DNA of 64,000 nt from Entonaema liquescens (GCA_902805475.1 CADCSX010000002.1:1736001-1800000); one strand, 5' to 3'; positions 35,905-48,238 are shown, counted from the stretch's first letter. Notes: generated by a model not told the origin, from the sequence alone. Numbers and translations: made by a program.

Positions 35905-36321
35905 TTACCTCCATCTCCGAAACACCCATCCAAGGAAGCTGGCTCCTGTAATCCAATGACCCATAGCCTTGAATTTCAGTTTGTCGCCCCCATTTATCCA
36001 CACAACCAAACCATCACCAAACCTCACCAGAGATAGAATGGCTGCGAACGTCGTGACAGCGGTTGCATTTCCCTGCCATTCCAAGGCCACTAGCGTCAGG
36101 CCATAGCTGATTTCACGGATACCCTTAAAGTACATGAGCGGTGACGTAAAGCTGGTGCTGTCTTCATCTGTTGGGTCTATCGGAGAAGGGTTATCAATAC
36201 GGTCCTCAGACGGTAGGCCGATGTTATTATATTCTGTTTCCGGAGAGAAGATGGCCATAAACCCGCGGGCGCAGCAGGCCGTGCCAAGAATATATGAAGA
36301 GAGGGGCGACAAAGCAGCCAT
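35905..36321 (-). CDS. small integral membrane protein, DUF4267-like
   Basis: Intronless, 138 residues. The arrangement fits fungal DUF4267 proteins: an N-terminal helix (SSYILGTACCARGFMAIFSP), a variable acidic loop (residues 35-60), then MYFKGIREISYGLTLVALEWQG, a third helix (TTFAAILSLVRFGDGLVVW) and a fourth near the C-terminus (HWITGASFLGWVF). RE and GDGLVVW are the usual conserved patches. No catalytic function is known for the family. Start ATG at 36319-36321. Confidence 0.75.
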   Translation of the reverse strand: MAALSPLSSYILGTACCARGFMAIFSPETEYNNIGLPSEDRIDNPSPIDPTDEDSTSFTSPLMYFKGIREISYGLTLVALEWQGNATAVTTFAAILSLVRFGDGLVVWINGGDKLKFKAMGHWITGASFLGWVFRRWR

Positions 36322-37047
36322 CTCGGGTAGACTTCAACAACAACAATATCAACAATAAGTACTCGTGTTAGGTGGATACCTATGTACCTAAACTAGGTAT
36401 TCGTATTATAGCGAGGGATAACGTAAAACTAAATTCATAATGTGATTTTTTGTTTGTTTTTCTCTGTTTTAGAAAAGAAATGGATTACTGGTTTTGACCT
36501 AAGCATGGCGACCCAATTGCCTTACCCAACTAAAACTGTAAATGGTTGTCGTGTGTAACCTGACGCAGCTCTCGCATAGGGCTAGCTGAATCTTCTGTTA
36601 ATCGGAATGCGACAAGCGAGAGCGGGTCGACTTTATCCATTGGCAGCGTCTTGTGTAACTAAAAACTATATGTATCACGTGTAACACGTGTTTTCAGTCA
36701 ACTGGACCCACATAGACACCTTCATTTTCTAGTACTTCGTACATCTCGTATTTTAAGATACCCCTATATTTGAAAAACTTCCTACATAAGGGTCTCCTTC
36801 TAATTAGGAATATCCTAGTAAGGTGCATATGGTCCACATTCAGCATAGCAGAACTGCCGAAGCCTCAGAAAATTTCCAGCTAAGATACGAAAACATGTTC
36901 CAAACTTTCAACTACTTTTCATTGCCTTTTTGTAGAAGTCCCTCGTTGAGTCTGAGCTCGATGTCATCTAAACAGATGTGTACAATACTTAATATTTTTC
37001 TATTTCTAGACGCTTGCGACGGCAAGCTTGTTTAATATCTCGCGATA
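36322..37047. promoter_or_regulatory. divergent spacer
   Basis: Expected to hold promoters of the DUF4267-like gene (-) and the TRP-like gene (+). AT-rich; contains a gtaccta/aggta motif pair near 36385-36397. Nothing else recognised. Confidence 0.35.
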
Positions 37048-39323
37048 ATGCGCTTCACTTTATTTCACCTTCTGGTTTCTTGTATTTCGGCGGCTTACGT
37101 GCAATGGCAACATTGCGATGGCTATACCCTTGATCCGAGTAGATTCGTTCCGGAGAGCCTATCTGCCCGTTTAATACACACCAATGAAACTCATGACAGG
37201 CTTTCATTAAGTATTCGTCGCCGGACGAGTCATGATGAATGTGATGGATGGACTACAGGGCTAGAGGATGTAGACGTTAAGCTCGACCTGCTTGGCCGAA
37301 TGAATTCTCATCATATTCCGCCTAATATAACTTGTCGACAAGTCTCGACGACCGAAAATCAATCAATGTTGAACATGAATGTGGCTATCGATACGAGGGC
37401 GTTTCATTCCTTTTCTACCATTCACACTACCATTCATTTAATCGGTCCCGCCGCGAATGAAAGGGGTTGTCTACAGGCCAACATTACCCCTGAGATCAGC
37501 CCTCCGCTGCGAGGTATGCTGCGATATGCGCCCCTAAGCATTCTCTTTTTCGTGCTACTTGTCGGCGTCGCTAGATCTGTCCGAGACAGTTCTAAGTCGG
37601 CAGAGGCTTCACTCCGGGCTATACTTCCGGGGTTTGCCGACTCTCTGCAGTACCTTCAATTCATCTTCCTCACAGGAAGCTTAAGTCTCTTTTACCCTGG
37701 CTTCTATCAGCCGGCGGTTAGTCGGCTGGGGTGGATGTCACTGTTCGCAGATGATTTGATCCCCCGCCAATTTACTTATGCTAGCATCAATGACGGCATC
37801 TACGAGATAAACGGTACTTACGGCGGAACGTTCGGCCTCGAGTTGATGACCCAGATTGTTGGCGCTCCTACGACAATGGAGACATGGGTGAATATGCTCG
37901 TACTCATTGTTATCATCGCAGCCTTTTCCGCTCTTTGCATGGAGATTTTCTGGCTCTTGACTCGGCCTGATAGTTCAGATACTGGTCTCCTTCGCACATT
38001 TAACCGCACCCTCCACGTTGTTCTCTCCTATTTCATGTTGCCTCTGATTGCTTTATCCTGCTATCAACTTGACAATGCGTCACATCTGCCGTCTTGGCAT
38101 ATTTTGAACTCTTCGGTTTTCATACTTAGTATAGTCGTTGCATTCGCATGGCTGTTCTTCCAGATCCCGACACGAAGTCTGGGTATCCTGATTTTTAACG
38201 GCCGTAAACAATACCACCAGATATCTTCATCGGATGGGTTAACTCAACAGCACAAGTCATTCGTCATTGTTCTTTTTGTATTAGTGTTTATCCGCGGTAT
38301 GACTATTGGGGGGCTTCAGATATCGGGTCGAGCACAATTAGTAATCCTTGGGTCGTGCGAACTTGTCTTATTGGCATGCATCGTTCAGTTTCAAGCCTAT
38401 AGCTTACTTTCGATCCAGACGGTATCTGCTGTTGTCAGACTTGGAACGTTACTATGCATGGTGGCCTTTGTGCCTGGGGTCGCGTCAGATAATGCAAGGA
38501 GTGCCATAGGGTATCTGATCCTCCTTACGCATGCGTGTATACTCGTCTTTGGATTTTTCCTCCCAGCCTTGGTACAGCTTGGGAAGTTATGTTACCAACA
38601 ATCAGACGAACCGGCCCCTTCAGTACGTCATCCAGAAGTCGACAGGTGAATATTCTTTGAATAGGAACTAATTGGTCGAACTAGGTTTTTGGTCTTCGCC
38701 AACTCCGTCAGCGCGAGGTTCTAAGAACTAATTTACCGGACCGCCCCGAACTTTCTCCCTCCCTAGACAATGATACTTATCGGGATAGTACCGTATATCA
38801 TGGATCTACACATCATTCGGATGGTGGTAGTAACTCACCTTATGACTCGACTTCGATTTCAGGTCGGAGCTACTATCGGCCCCCACGACATAGCCGTCTC
38901 TCCCTGCAACATTCTATGGAACTCTTTCGGGGAAATGGCCAACCACAGCACACATACTCAGAAAACCAATGTACAGAATTCAGCTCTACGCCTCACTCGA
39001 GATTACCATATGAAGCTAGCTCTTCGAGTTCTTCGGGGACTGGTACATTATCCCAGGACGGACATACTGATACTGATACGAAGTCTTTACATCCGCGGTG
39101 GGGGGATTACTCATTTCGCGAATCGGATCTATATTACGGCATACCAAATCCCATGGAGACAAGAGGCCCTGCTCTTGAAACTCCAGAGACTGCGGCATCG
39201 AAACCATCTATGCGCCCCTTCTCCCTGCAAGGGCTATGGGCGGGAATATCCAAAGAGTCGAGCACGGCAGAAAAGGGGTTCTCGGTCACCCGGCCTCCTC
39301 GGCCCTCTAACCTTCCGCCTTGA
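37048..39323 (+). CDS. TRP/Flc-like membrane protein with ML-like lumenal domain
   Basis: Resembles the fungal TRP-like/flavin-carrier (Flc/Pkd2) family. Exons 37048-38622 and 38685-39323 (strong donor tca|gtacgt) give 737 residues. A signal peptide (MRFTLFHLLVSCISAAY) leads into a Cys-containing, NxT-rich lumenal domain (to about residue 150), then a first helix (APLSILFFVLLVGVARSV), the family block SLQYLQFIFLTGSLSLFYPGF, and about eight more helices. The second exon codes a roughly 210-residue Ser/Pro/Tyr-rich disordered tail (YEASSSSSSGTG), which opposite-frame reading can hide. Family members act in calcium signalling, heme/FAD handling and cell-wall integrity; which applies here is unknown. 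Confidence 0.78.
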
Positions 39324-40251
39324 TTATGGTTGATAGTGCCTAGTTATATTTTAGGGTATTAATAAGCGCGGCTGGCCCGCGAACCTAGTTATTACTGGAT
39401 TCCTTTTCATTTCAGGACGCTTTCAGCGTCATAATACCCGGGTTAAGCGAAATCCCTAAACGCGAGTAACCTACTGCCGGTATAGGTACTCACTAACATG
39501 TTGCGGCAATTCCGCCATGGCTCATGCCCTATATTTACTAATAGAGCTGACAAAATGCAAACGTGGATACCCATATTCTAAGATCTACGTTTCGTCCGAA
39601 ACGGGAAAACCTTCCTACAGCGGCGGGCCTGATCATGTTATGACCACGTACCAGACGGTTAGCCTAGGGTGTTAGCTGTTTTGGATACCGTGTGTCTTCA
39701 TCTTAAAGGCTTTTTATGGCTAAAACATAGTTCTTCTCTTGGAACCTTGTAGGTATATATAGATAGATAGATAGGTAGCTAAGGAAATTTGTGTATTACA
39801 ACAGTCAAGAGGGGGTTGTTAAAGATATTCTATGGAAGGATACATAATGTGAAGTGGTTCAAGGAGATGACTCCCTGGGCGGGGCGGAATATATGATATA
39901 GTTAAGTACGCAAATCTCCACGGTCTTATTAAGTTGACCAGTATAATAGGTCCCTAGTCCGGATGATCATAGTATCAGTACCTCAACGAAATAGGTACAG
40001 CAGTACAGCATTGCCTACGACTACCCATTACCAAGTTCACTTATAATAATCCAGGGATTCATGCTCTTTAAATCCACCCATATAGTATTTCCCGGGTATT
40101 CTATCTATCTACTTTTGGTACATTTCAAGTTTTCGCTGATGAAGTTCAAGTAAAGTATGATTCCAGTCTGATGAATTCGCCTTATGCCTTGATTTCAAAA
40201 CTTTCTACCCCGTGCGTTTTCGTTCACCTCCTAGCTTAGCGTTTACGGTCT
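39324..40251. other. convergent 3' spacer
   Basis: Contains a short (GATA)4 microsatellite at about 39759-39776. No gene seen. Confidence 0.4.
39759..39776. repeat. GATA-type microsatellite
   Basis: About four consecutive gata/taga units. Non-coding. Confidence 0.7.
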
Positions 40252-40848
40252 TCAATCATCGTCTTCTTCTTCGGTCGTCTCTTCTTCCTCATCGTCGTCG
40301 TCGTCGTCATCATCCTTCTTTGACTCGATGTCGAATTCATCCTTGGCGTCGTTTAATGTGTAATCACCAAACAATACACCCGAAAAGAGCACGAATGCAT
40401 CTTCAAATTTGAAGAAATACTTATCCAGCTTTCCTCCCCTTCCTTGCTTTCCGTCCATCACGTAGACCCATAGTAACCCGCCATCTTCCTTCCAGTCTTT
40501 CTTTGTCACGACGACAAATGCTTTGGGATAGACAGATATGTCTCCTTTTGAGCCGCGACCTTTTCCTTTGTGAGGTTTGATTCCCTTATCCGTCGCGACA
40601 TGAGCGGCGACAATGTCGCTAAGGGTCTTCCCCGCGAAGTCGGCCTCAGGTTCCGCGATCTTGATTATGGGCACGTCGTTTTCTTCTTCGTACCACTCTT
40701 CTTGTAAGCCGGCGGCGACCTCAGTTAAGTTGACCCCAGGAATGAGGCTGTAAAGATAGAAAACAGCACCGCCCCAATGATATTTCCCATATTCAGTAAG
40801 TTCGGGTGCAGCTTCGGGAAGAGTCAAGTCAAGAGATGTGGACGCCAT
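40252..40848 (-). CDS. unrecognised soluble protein with poly-Asp/Glu tail
   Basis: Intronless, 198 residues, no signal peptide or convincing membrane helix. Conserved-looking blocks include ELTEYGKYHWGGAVFYLYS, a long central beta-like region (AFVVVTKKDWKEDGGLLWVY), KYFFKFEDAFVLFSGVLFGDY, and a C-terminal tail of about 22 almost purely Asp/Glu residues after a Lys pair. I do not assign a family. Acidic tails of this kind occur in histone or ribosome-binding proteins, but that is only suggestive. The tail is encoded by GAC/GAT repeats (about 40255-40312), which could vary in length. Confidence 0.7.
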   Translation of the reverse strand: MASTSLDLTLPEAAPELTEYGKYHWGGAVFYLYSLIPGVNLTEVAAGLQEEWYEEENDVPIIKIAEPEADFAGKTLSDIVAAHVATDKGIKPHKGKGRGSKGDISVYPKAFVVVTKKDWKEDGGLLWVYVMDGKQGRGGKLDKYFFKFEDAFVLFSGVLFGDYTLNDAKDEFDIESKKDDDDDDDDEEEETTEEEDDD

Positions 40849-42392
40849 GATTGAGGATGAGATTGAGGTGGTTTTTTTTCTGGTTATGACTGTTGGTTCA
40901 AATTTAAAATTGAGTTTCCAATTGAGCGGTTGATAGATAAAGTGAATTGAATGTTTTTTTTAGCTTGGAGATGTTCCTATGTAAGACCTAAGACATATTC
41001 TTAAGACATAAGACCCCGCGCAGGAATCGCATTTCCTAACAGGGGGAAGGGGAGCTTTTATGGCATGGGTGGTTTACTTAAGCCACCTGCAGTGTTATTT
41101 TAAGCACAGCGATTACATGCCCCCCCTTTTTAAGGTACTCTTCCAAAGGTACCGACCTACACCATTTTTATGTGCTACCAACAACTTTTATTTTTTACGG
41201 CGTAAAGCAAAGGATTGTCATCACCATAAAACTTTTGTCTTCAACGTGATTACTCCTGCAATGCATGTCGGGAGCGACCTTAATTGCGCCATTTTAATCA
41301 TTTGAACAATTACTATCTACTCGCGCCGCTAAAGAATTGACTCGTACCGTCTCACTAAGTCGGACTTTTATCATCATCTTCCTTCACATTTCGCGTATAA
41401 ACTAGTTTGCTTGGGAATTTATTTTTACGTTAGCTCAGCTGAATACCGAGCGAGCTAGTGCTGTCGTAAGGCTAGTTAACCTTCTAGTTTAAGCTATAAA
41501 ATAAGCTATATATAACAGTCTGTAGCCCTATAAGCTGCATACCCTTGAAGATCTTGTCGATGGATGCAACCTTAGGCGGAATAATAGGTACCTTGCATGC
41601 CAAGCGATTTTGTTGAAAAGAAACAAGCCACTTACTTTTCTGTCATATTCCCTAAGGTACAATGTAGACTGACGTTCTTCATAGAGCACAAAGACCAAAC
41701 TACTATACTGTCGCTAGAGCCCATATGATAGTTTGATTCCCTTTAAAGAATATTCATATTTAGATACGTAACAACCAGCTGGTCTGGCTTCTAAACGGAC
41801 ATCGAGCCTTAAAGAGCGTAGTGGGATCCTCCCATCTAAGCCTCTAGTAACAGCTGAGATACTGATCTTTAGTCATATGCTGGTATTTCAATGAAACAGC
41901 CAAGCTACCAGGCATCAGTGAACTTCACGAGCTACCTGATATGGTAAACCCTTCCCGTTCTTCTCTCACGTCTATTTAAAATATCCCCGCATAATGGTGT
42001 AATTACGCCACACATGCTGCAGAATCCGCCAACATAAGATACAATATCGAATAGCCTAGTGGACATGCTTATCACAAAGAGCTAGATACATTCAACAAGT
42101 TCACGATAGGACTTCACGATGGCCTTCTTTCTGAAACGAGTATTCCTCACAGATGTCAGCCCTACGCCGCCAACCTACGAGGTTGGCAGTCACACTGGTA
42201 TTCTATTCTAAGTCCGATATAGGTAGAAAATGCTGAGATGTTAAACATATAAGGCGCCATGCATTCCCAATTATTCTATACGTAATAGTTAGAACATCAA
42301 GCAGATTTCATTCATTCATTCAGTCGGCTCTTTTCATTTTTTCTTTCCATTCTTTACTTTCTCTCTTGTCTTGCATTGTATATATATTGACC
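40849..42392. promoter_or_regulatory. divergent spacer
   Basis: About 1.5 kb holding the promoters of the acidic-tail gene (-) and the nuclease gene (+). A 30-codon open frame starts at ATG 42118; I cannot decide whether it is real. A pyrimidine-rich leader (about 42325-42372) precedes the nuclease start. Confidence 0.35.
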
Positions 42393-43372
42393 ATGAAGAC
42401 ATCTTGGATTCTCGCACTGGTTGCGGCAAGCCCCATGGCCCTGGGTTTAGGCCAGGAGTCTTCTACGATCGATGGAGAGCTTGTCAGCCGGGCTGCCGCA
42501 AGGAAAGTTTTAACTTTTGACTGTGACCGTATGCCAGAGGTCTGTTACAATATGTGCTATGGTATGTCCCAAACATAAAAGGCTTGCTCCCTATTTTATT
42601 CCATCCTGAGCCTAAATATTCTAATCACTTCACATAAACAGCCACTCACTGCAAGCACAAGCCCACACGACTCACTTGGGACAAGCCTCGCCCAAATATC
42701 GAAGCCAAGCGCAGACGAACAGCAGGCTGCGGTGGCACCAACCGCTGCAGCCAGAAAAAGCTCGGCAAGGCGGGCTTTAACTGTGATGAGTACCCCTTCG
42801 CTTCGACCAAAAACGCAGATAGGGGTGGCCAGATCAACCGCTGCGTGCCCAAACGAGAGAATAGCCGTAAGTTACACCTTGTGTGATATACTACCTAGAA
42901 AACTTAGCAGTCTAACCATATCTCGCCCTCTTTAGGCCAAGGCTCAGCCCTTAGCCAATTCTACCGCTCCACTGGAAAATTCAGGGCCACCGGATGCAAG
43001 AACAAGAAGAACTGCAGCTTCACCGTTGCTTTCAAGGGTAGCAAGACCAAGTCGATCAACCCATGCAAGAAGAAGCCCGTCTGCAAGAACGACGGCAACG
43101 AGCACACCAAGAGCGGCCCGATCAAGCGCGATGAGATCCTAGAGCCCCAAGGCGTGGTAGAGTACAAGCTCCGCCGTAGCGGCGACACCATCTTGACGTC
43201 CGAGGACCTACAGCCTGGTGACCTTGTATACCACATCGTGGAGCGCAACGCTACGCTAGCGGAGGAGCACCACATGGGCCACGTTTTCAACGACTTTGCC
43301 GGAATCGAGCAGTACGACTACATGTCCGACAACATGGACATGGAAGAGGATGAGATCCTTGAAAGGATCTAA
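42393..43372 (+). CDS. secreted NucA/NucB-type deoxyribonuclease
   Basis: Exons 42393-42561, 42642-42866 and 42936-43372 join in frame to 276 residues. The N-terminus is a signal peptide (MKTSWILALVAASPMALG) followed by a short propeptide-like region. The core shows the NucA/NucB signature in order: CDEYPFAST, GGQINRCVPKREN (across the second junction) and QGSALSQFYR. At least eight Cys residues precede residue 180, fitting a disulfide-stabilised secreted enzyme; the middle is strongly basic (KRRR, CKKKPVCK), fitting DNA binding. The C-terminal 85 residues (GDTILTSEDLQPGDLVYHIV and an acidic end) go beyond the bacterial domain. Predicted to cut extracellular DNA; roles in nutrition, competition or host interaction are inference. 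Confidence 0.82.
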
Positions 43373-45839
43373 AGTGCAGGTCCTTACGTAGAGGTCTAGG
43401 CTCTACGGGAGTCCAGGTTTGGATAAGCTTGGGAAATTTCTTGTATATCTTTCATTTACCTACTCACCAACTGGGTTGGGAGCATATATTCTGCATACTT
43501 CTTGTATATACCTATTTTAGACGGTGCATATTATATTATGGAGCATTCAAAACTTGTCAACCTAGATATTCTGATCAAGACAGAGATGTTATGAAAATTG
43601 TTCAAGATAGTGACAGGCTTACACAGCATCGACTCACTATTTGGATGATGAATATACCTAATTTAGAAACTTATATATGATTCCAAGTTCAAGTAACATT
43701 GCAAGGAGAAGCGGGAGAGCTCATAGAATAGTCTAGTCACTTTGGTCGATACACTACTAAAGGACTAACTAGGTACCTAGGCATTCCTATTTCACTTATA
43801 CAAAACAGTAGGTGATGGGTGGCATCTGTACTCTATTCTAAGTTGATGAGATGGTGTATCGGAGTTCTCGGGCTACAATGCACGCCAATAGGTGTTGCGC
43901 ATGGCCCTAATGCATAAAAGGGATTCAGGGGTAAATAAGTAAGCCGCTGTAAGGAATGAGGCGCGCTATTTCATGGAACGATAACAACGGCTAAGCACAA
44001 ACGAAAGATGCCGAGCGATCCTAGAAACCCTTTTTGAGAGGTAATTATGTAGCGATAGGCATAGATCAAATATTTACAGACGAATAAGAATCTCGGCAAG
44101 GTAAATACGATAGATAGACCTAAATCCGGGCTGTCTTGTTGAATCCTTTCGTGCTTCATATCCATTGAAGAAAAATAGTAGCCGCCGGCCAGATCTTAAA
44201 CCACGTAGTTATAACCCACTAACCCGACTCGGAGGCAAGTACCGGTCGGATACTTCGTACCCTAGAATTGGACACGCGCGAATGTGTGGGGGACGCCGAA
44301 GGTTTATGTGAGAGGTGAAAACCATGTTCATTGTTAATTATTCAAGATTGCTCCGTGCTCTCACAGATACATGTATTACTTACTACTCTCTGCCTAGATA
44401 AGTTCTAAGGTTAAAACCGGTCCCGAATAACTTCGAAGTAATATAAGTTGGAGTTTGTAAATTTCATAACTAATAGAGAAAAGGTTAGCTTCGTCGTATC
44501 GACGGAACCCGTTGCGCCAAGACGCATCCTACGATGTTGCGGGGCTTCAAGTTAGGGTACCTAGCCTCTGGCTGTTGCCTCGAGGCTTAGCCTGGACGTG
44601 CACGATGGTCTTAGGGCTTCATCTTTAAACCACCCTTGTCGATTTGTCCCGTTTATCATGTGGGCAGTGGGTAAAATAGGTACAGAATAGCTCAAGTAGG
44701 ATTAGCCAGTACTCATTTGAAGTCAAGGCTACGAATATGTTGGTCGAAAACGTAAATATAGAAAAACACTTGACACTAATGGCCTAAAAGAAAAGTTCTC
44801 CACGAAAGGATCTGCGTTTCCGTCTAGACTACCTAGGTGCCTAGATATGTGGTGTTGGTGGTCGGGACAAACCCCTTGCTTGTTTGGGGTTGCAAGGTAC
44901 CAGGTTACGTAGGTACCTCTTTATATATCCTGTGGTAGCCTTTAATCTTTTATAAACCATTTATTTGTACGATACCTCTATCACTGACGGCCTTTCAGGT
45001 TTTTTTTTTTTTCTCGCTGTGTCCGTCCCAATTGACGCGCCGCGTGGGTCCAGCCGACTCCTATTGACCTGCGGAAACGACGGGACCATTGCCAGAACTG
45101 CTGCATAGCCTTTTGACGCTTTCAATTAGTTACGTCTCGTTAAAAACTATTTCATGTATAGTTGGTGCTATTGCTTAGTGTAGAAACGGCCTTGTCTTCT
45201 TGTTGCGTATACGCCCATCGAACTTGAATACTCCGATGGAAAATAGAACACGATTTACACTGATTACAGCTTACCTAGTTTACCGCCGAGTAGGCTACCC
45301 GAAAAGTTCAATCAAGATCAGCTAGGAAACCCCAACTACTCATATCAGATATGATCGACGTACGGACAGGCAGCAGTACCTAAAATGTGGAAATGATTGA
45401 TCGAGCCCAGGCCACCGAGTGCTGGTCCACTCCCTCCTCAGCACGTAGTTGAGACCGATAGGTTATTGGCAATATCTTCATAACGTAATGTAATGGTAAG
45501 GCCGACTAGTCTTTTAGGCTGTGGGATAAGGCCCGAAAATACACTCCGATTTGCGATGCACGTAGAACGCCTAGGCATAAATAGGAGGCTGTGCAACTCA
45601 CAGCCTTGTCGCATACCAGGCACACTACCTACCCACCTATCCAACGATACTGAAAACAATTGAAGCGTTTATATAAGTCCGACTTCCTTTCGGTCCTTCG
45701 AATTAGTCAATTTAGTTACTCATGCTACTCATATACTGTTCTTTTGAGCACCATCGATAGTCTACGCTATAGTATCCGGCCCAATTCAATTGCTTCCTTA
45801 CTTTTCCAACTAGTCAACAAAATCCCTCGAAACTTCAAT
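43373..45839. other. gene-poor spacer, 2.5 kb
   Basis: No gene supported. It has several copies of a palindromic ctaggtacctag-like motif (43769-43782, near 44557, 44831 and 44908), and a T run at about 45000-45012. Frames 43429-43680 (+), 43971-44165 (-) and 45438-45659 (-) lack recognisable domains. Confidence 0.35.
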
Positions 45840-46476
45840 ATGTCCACCCTATCGTCTAGCAGCTGGTTGTGTTTCCGAGAAGCTCATATGGCAAAGAAGG
45901 AAGAGAAAATCAACGACAATGAATATTATCACCATATACTTAAGCACTTAACTGGGGAGACGCACGAGAACGAGCATTGTACATCAGATGATAAAAGGCT
46001 CAGCATTATAGACCCATTTGGTTATGAAGTTCAGCGTGTGGCCCAAGAGATTGGACATTTTCAAGGTGAGTAAACTCAAACTTGCCTTCGTAGCTGGCGC
46101 ACGTATCGCTAATACTATCTACTACTCAGACTTAGCAATTGTCGAAAGAATATTCCAGGCTTATAGCGCTGGCAATCTAGAAGGCGTCATAGCTGGGTAT
46201 AAAAATATAGATGAGAAATATGCTAAACATATCCGTCGGATCCTAGCCATGCGATCACTACGTGATAGGCGGCCTGATGTCTTGCGTTTTTGCCTTGGGT
46301 CGGGCGAATTTGAATATGATTTAATATTCAAATTCGAGGCAAATGCCGTCAACCAAGGCAAGCATCCAAAGACAGTTGATGCTCTAGAGGAATCGGAATT
46401 CCGAAAAATTCATCCGCGACAGCTGCCCCCTTGGGAAATGTTTGATATTGGCGGTCCTATGCCTGTAGACTGGTGA
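45840..46476 (+). CDS. unrecognised small soluble protein
   Basis: Two exons, 45840-46065 and 46130-46476 (donor caag|gtgagt, acceptor ctcag), joining in phase to 190 residues. Start ATG at 45840; the longer upstream open frame begins at a TTG and is not used. The protein is charged and helical (AKKEEKINDNEYYHHILKHL; IVERIFQAYSAGNLEGVIAGY) with no signal peptide or membrane segment, and ends PPWEMFDIGGPMPVDW. I recognise no domain. The clean splice junction and amphipathic composition support a real gene. Confidence 0.6.
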
Positions 46477-47186
46477 ATGGATGGGTAATCACACAAAGCC
46501 AATGAATTCTAATTGTCATCTTAATATCCATGTATAAGTTAGTTAGAATGGTATAGCCGAAGTCTACATGTTTTATAATTGGATTTTCGCTTTCTACTGC
46601 ATTGTATGGGCTGCTCCTGGCAGGAAGGAATGTGTAACTTTATGAAGATACGTTAGATATGTTGGATGAAGGAACTCTTTCTGGTCACGTACCTCTATCC
46701 AAAAGAGTCCAGACTACATGATAGCAGTAACTCATATCCATTTTAAAGATTTATGCCGCAAGTAGTTACGCGATAGGAAATATGTACATTAAGTTTGGAC
46801 ACTCGGCTTCACGTGTTGAACCCATCCTTTCCTCTGTGGTCGTATCCAGATCCCTAACGCCCATGAAAAACCTAACCTAATCCATATCACCGGTGGCTAT
46901 TGTCGCATTCGCTAAAAGGCCCCGAAAATAAAAACAACTCCAAACTCCTTCCGTGTACCAGTCCCAAAAATTGCATACCTAGTAGGGGAAGTAGCATCAT
47001 CCTTAGAGCATATGATCATTGTTGCAAGCACATTAGGATAACGTATATGATCGGTTCGTAGTCAAGTTTTTGGCTCCCATCTCGGTGTAAGCGATAGTAA
47101 AGCTATCTATACGTCGAATATAATGTTCTTTGCCATGGGTATCTTGGATATTCTCGATTGTCGGGTGTCCTCCTACCCCAATGCTT
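46477..47186. other. convergent 3' spacer
   Basis: Between the converging unknown gene and the rhodopsin-fold gene. Nothing recognised. Confidence 0.4.
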
Positions 47187-48238
47187 CTATATTAGAAGTA
47201 TGGGAAAAGGGGCCAGTTCAAGATCTTGATATTCATGAGATGCAGACGGTGTGTTGAAGCCCGAGCACCTTTTCCTGCCTCTTAGTATGTTATGGGCGAG
47301 CGAGTTCCTGATTCTATTGAATCTAGGAAGAGAAAGTTTCGTGGCTGTGTTGAGAGCTGGTATGCAACCCATTATGATAACGAAGTCCTGCTCAATACAT
47401 GCCGCAAGATTGATGATTCCATCGATATATTGCCAAGCTGGTCCCATAGAGGCTGTCGCTCCGGTCACTTGCAGCACTGCAACAATTAGCCTCCCTATGG
47501 CGGCAGCTACCGTAACAAGTGACATTCCGATCAATATGCTGACGCCAATTTTGCGATTTGTATCCATATTCAATTTCGAGATGATAAGAATGGGGAAGAG
47601 CACGAAAGTGATATCAGAAATACAATATAGCGCTAGAAAGCGATTAACTTCCTGCAATATGGCAGGAGGGGCTTATACCTACAGATTGATGATATCGCAT
47701 TCCAGCCATATATCCCAAAGTCCCATCTTGTCCCTGAAGCCGAAGGATTCCAGTAGAGTTCGTATGGCTGACATTGTGCTAGAGTCACAACGACAACTGC
47801 AAGACTGACAATTGTTTGGAAAGTTGTAAATATGATCAAATATCTTTTAAACCAGACTTTGCTGCCAAATACTTTGACGAGTAAAATGGCAATCGATATG
47901 CGGGCCAGGAAAGCAATGATATGAGTCGCTGGTGCTATTATCCAGGACCATTTCTTCACCATTGTCATCTGTAATGTCGTCAAGTTTTGCAATTGCTTTC
48001 CGCTGCCCCAGCTGCACATGATCGTTAGGCCGACTTGATAGAAAACCTGTACTATCAATGTAAGAAGCATTAACCAATCGTGGATTTCCCATCCATTCGC
48101 CAGCGCTTTACGTAAGTAAAACCGTGCGCAAACGGCAACGATGGCAATCGGGGTCAGTGTCCACGATATGCCTAGAATCCAGAGATTTATCCCGCAATCA
48201 GAAGGGTTGACTGGCACGTTGTTAGATTCGCTAGACAT
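47187..48238 (-). CDS. seven-helix rhodopsin-domain protein (Pth11/SAT5-like), apparent one-base frameshift
   Basis: Fungal plasma-membrane protein with the seven-helix rhodopsin domain shared by Pth11-like receptors and many uncharacterised proteins. Helices visible in order: INLWILGISWTLTPIAIVAV, a second after the WEIHDWLML block, APATHIIAFLARISIAILLV, FTTFQTIVSLAVVVVTLAQC, RFLALYCISDITFVLFPILI, GVSILIGMSLVTVAAAIGRL and IINLAACIEQDFVIIMGCIP. Landmarks CQPYELYWNP and the closing DFVIIMGCIPAL fit the family. The frame changes between about 47650 and 47690; a GT-AG pair there would enclose only 31 nt, too short to splice, while one extra base would give an intronless 350-residue protein. The start is ATG 48238. 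No CFEM domain is attached. Ligand unknown. Confidence 0.75.

Noticed and set aside
38770..39333. 187-codon plus-strand open frame
   Set aside because: Overlaps the better supported second exon of the TRP-like gene in another frame and lacks any domain.
45660..45839. Upstream 60-codon extension of the gene at 45840
   Set aside because: It starts at a TTG, has no ATG in frame, and is compositionally unlike the downstream protein.
47650..47690. 31-nt GT-AG intron in the rhodopsin-fold gene
   Set aside because: Below the size that can be spliced in fungi; a one-base deletion explains the frame change better.
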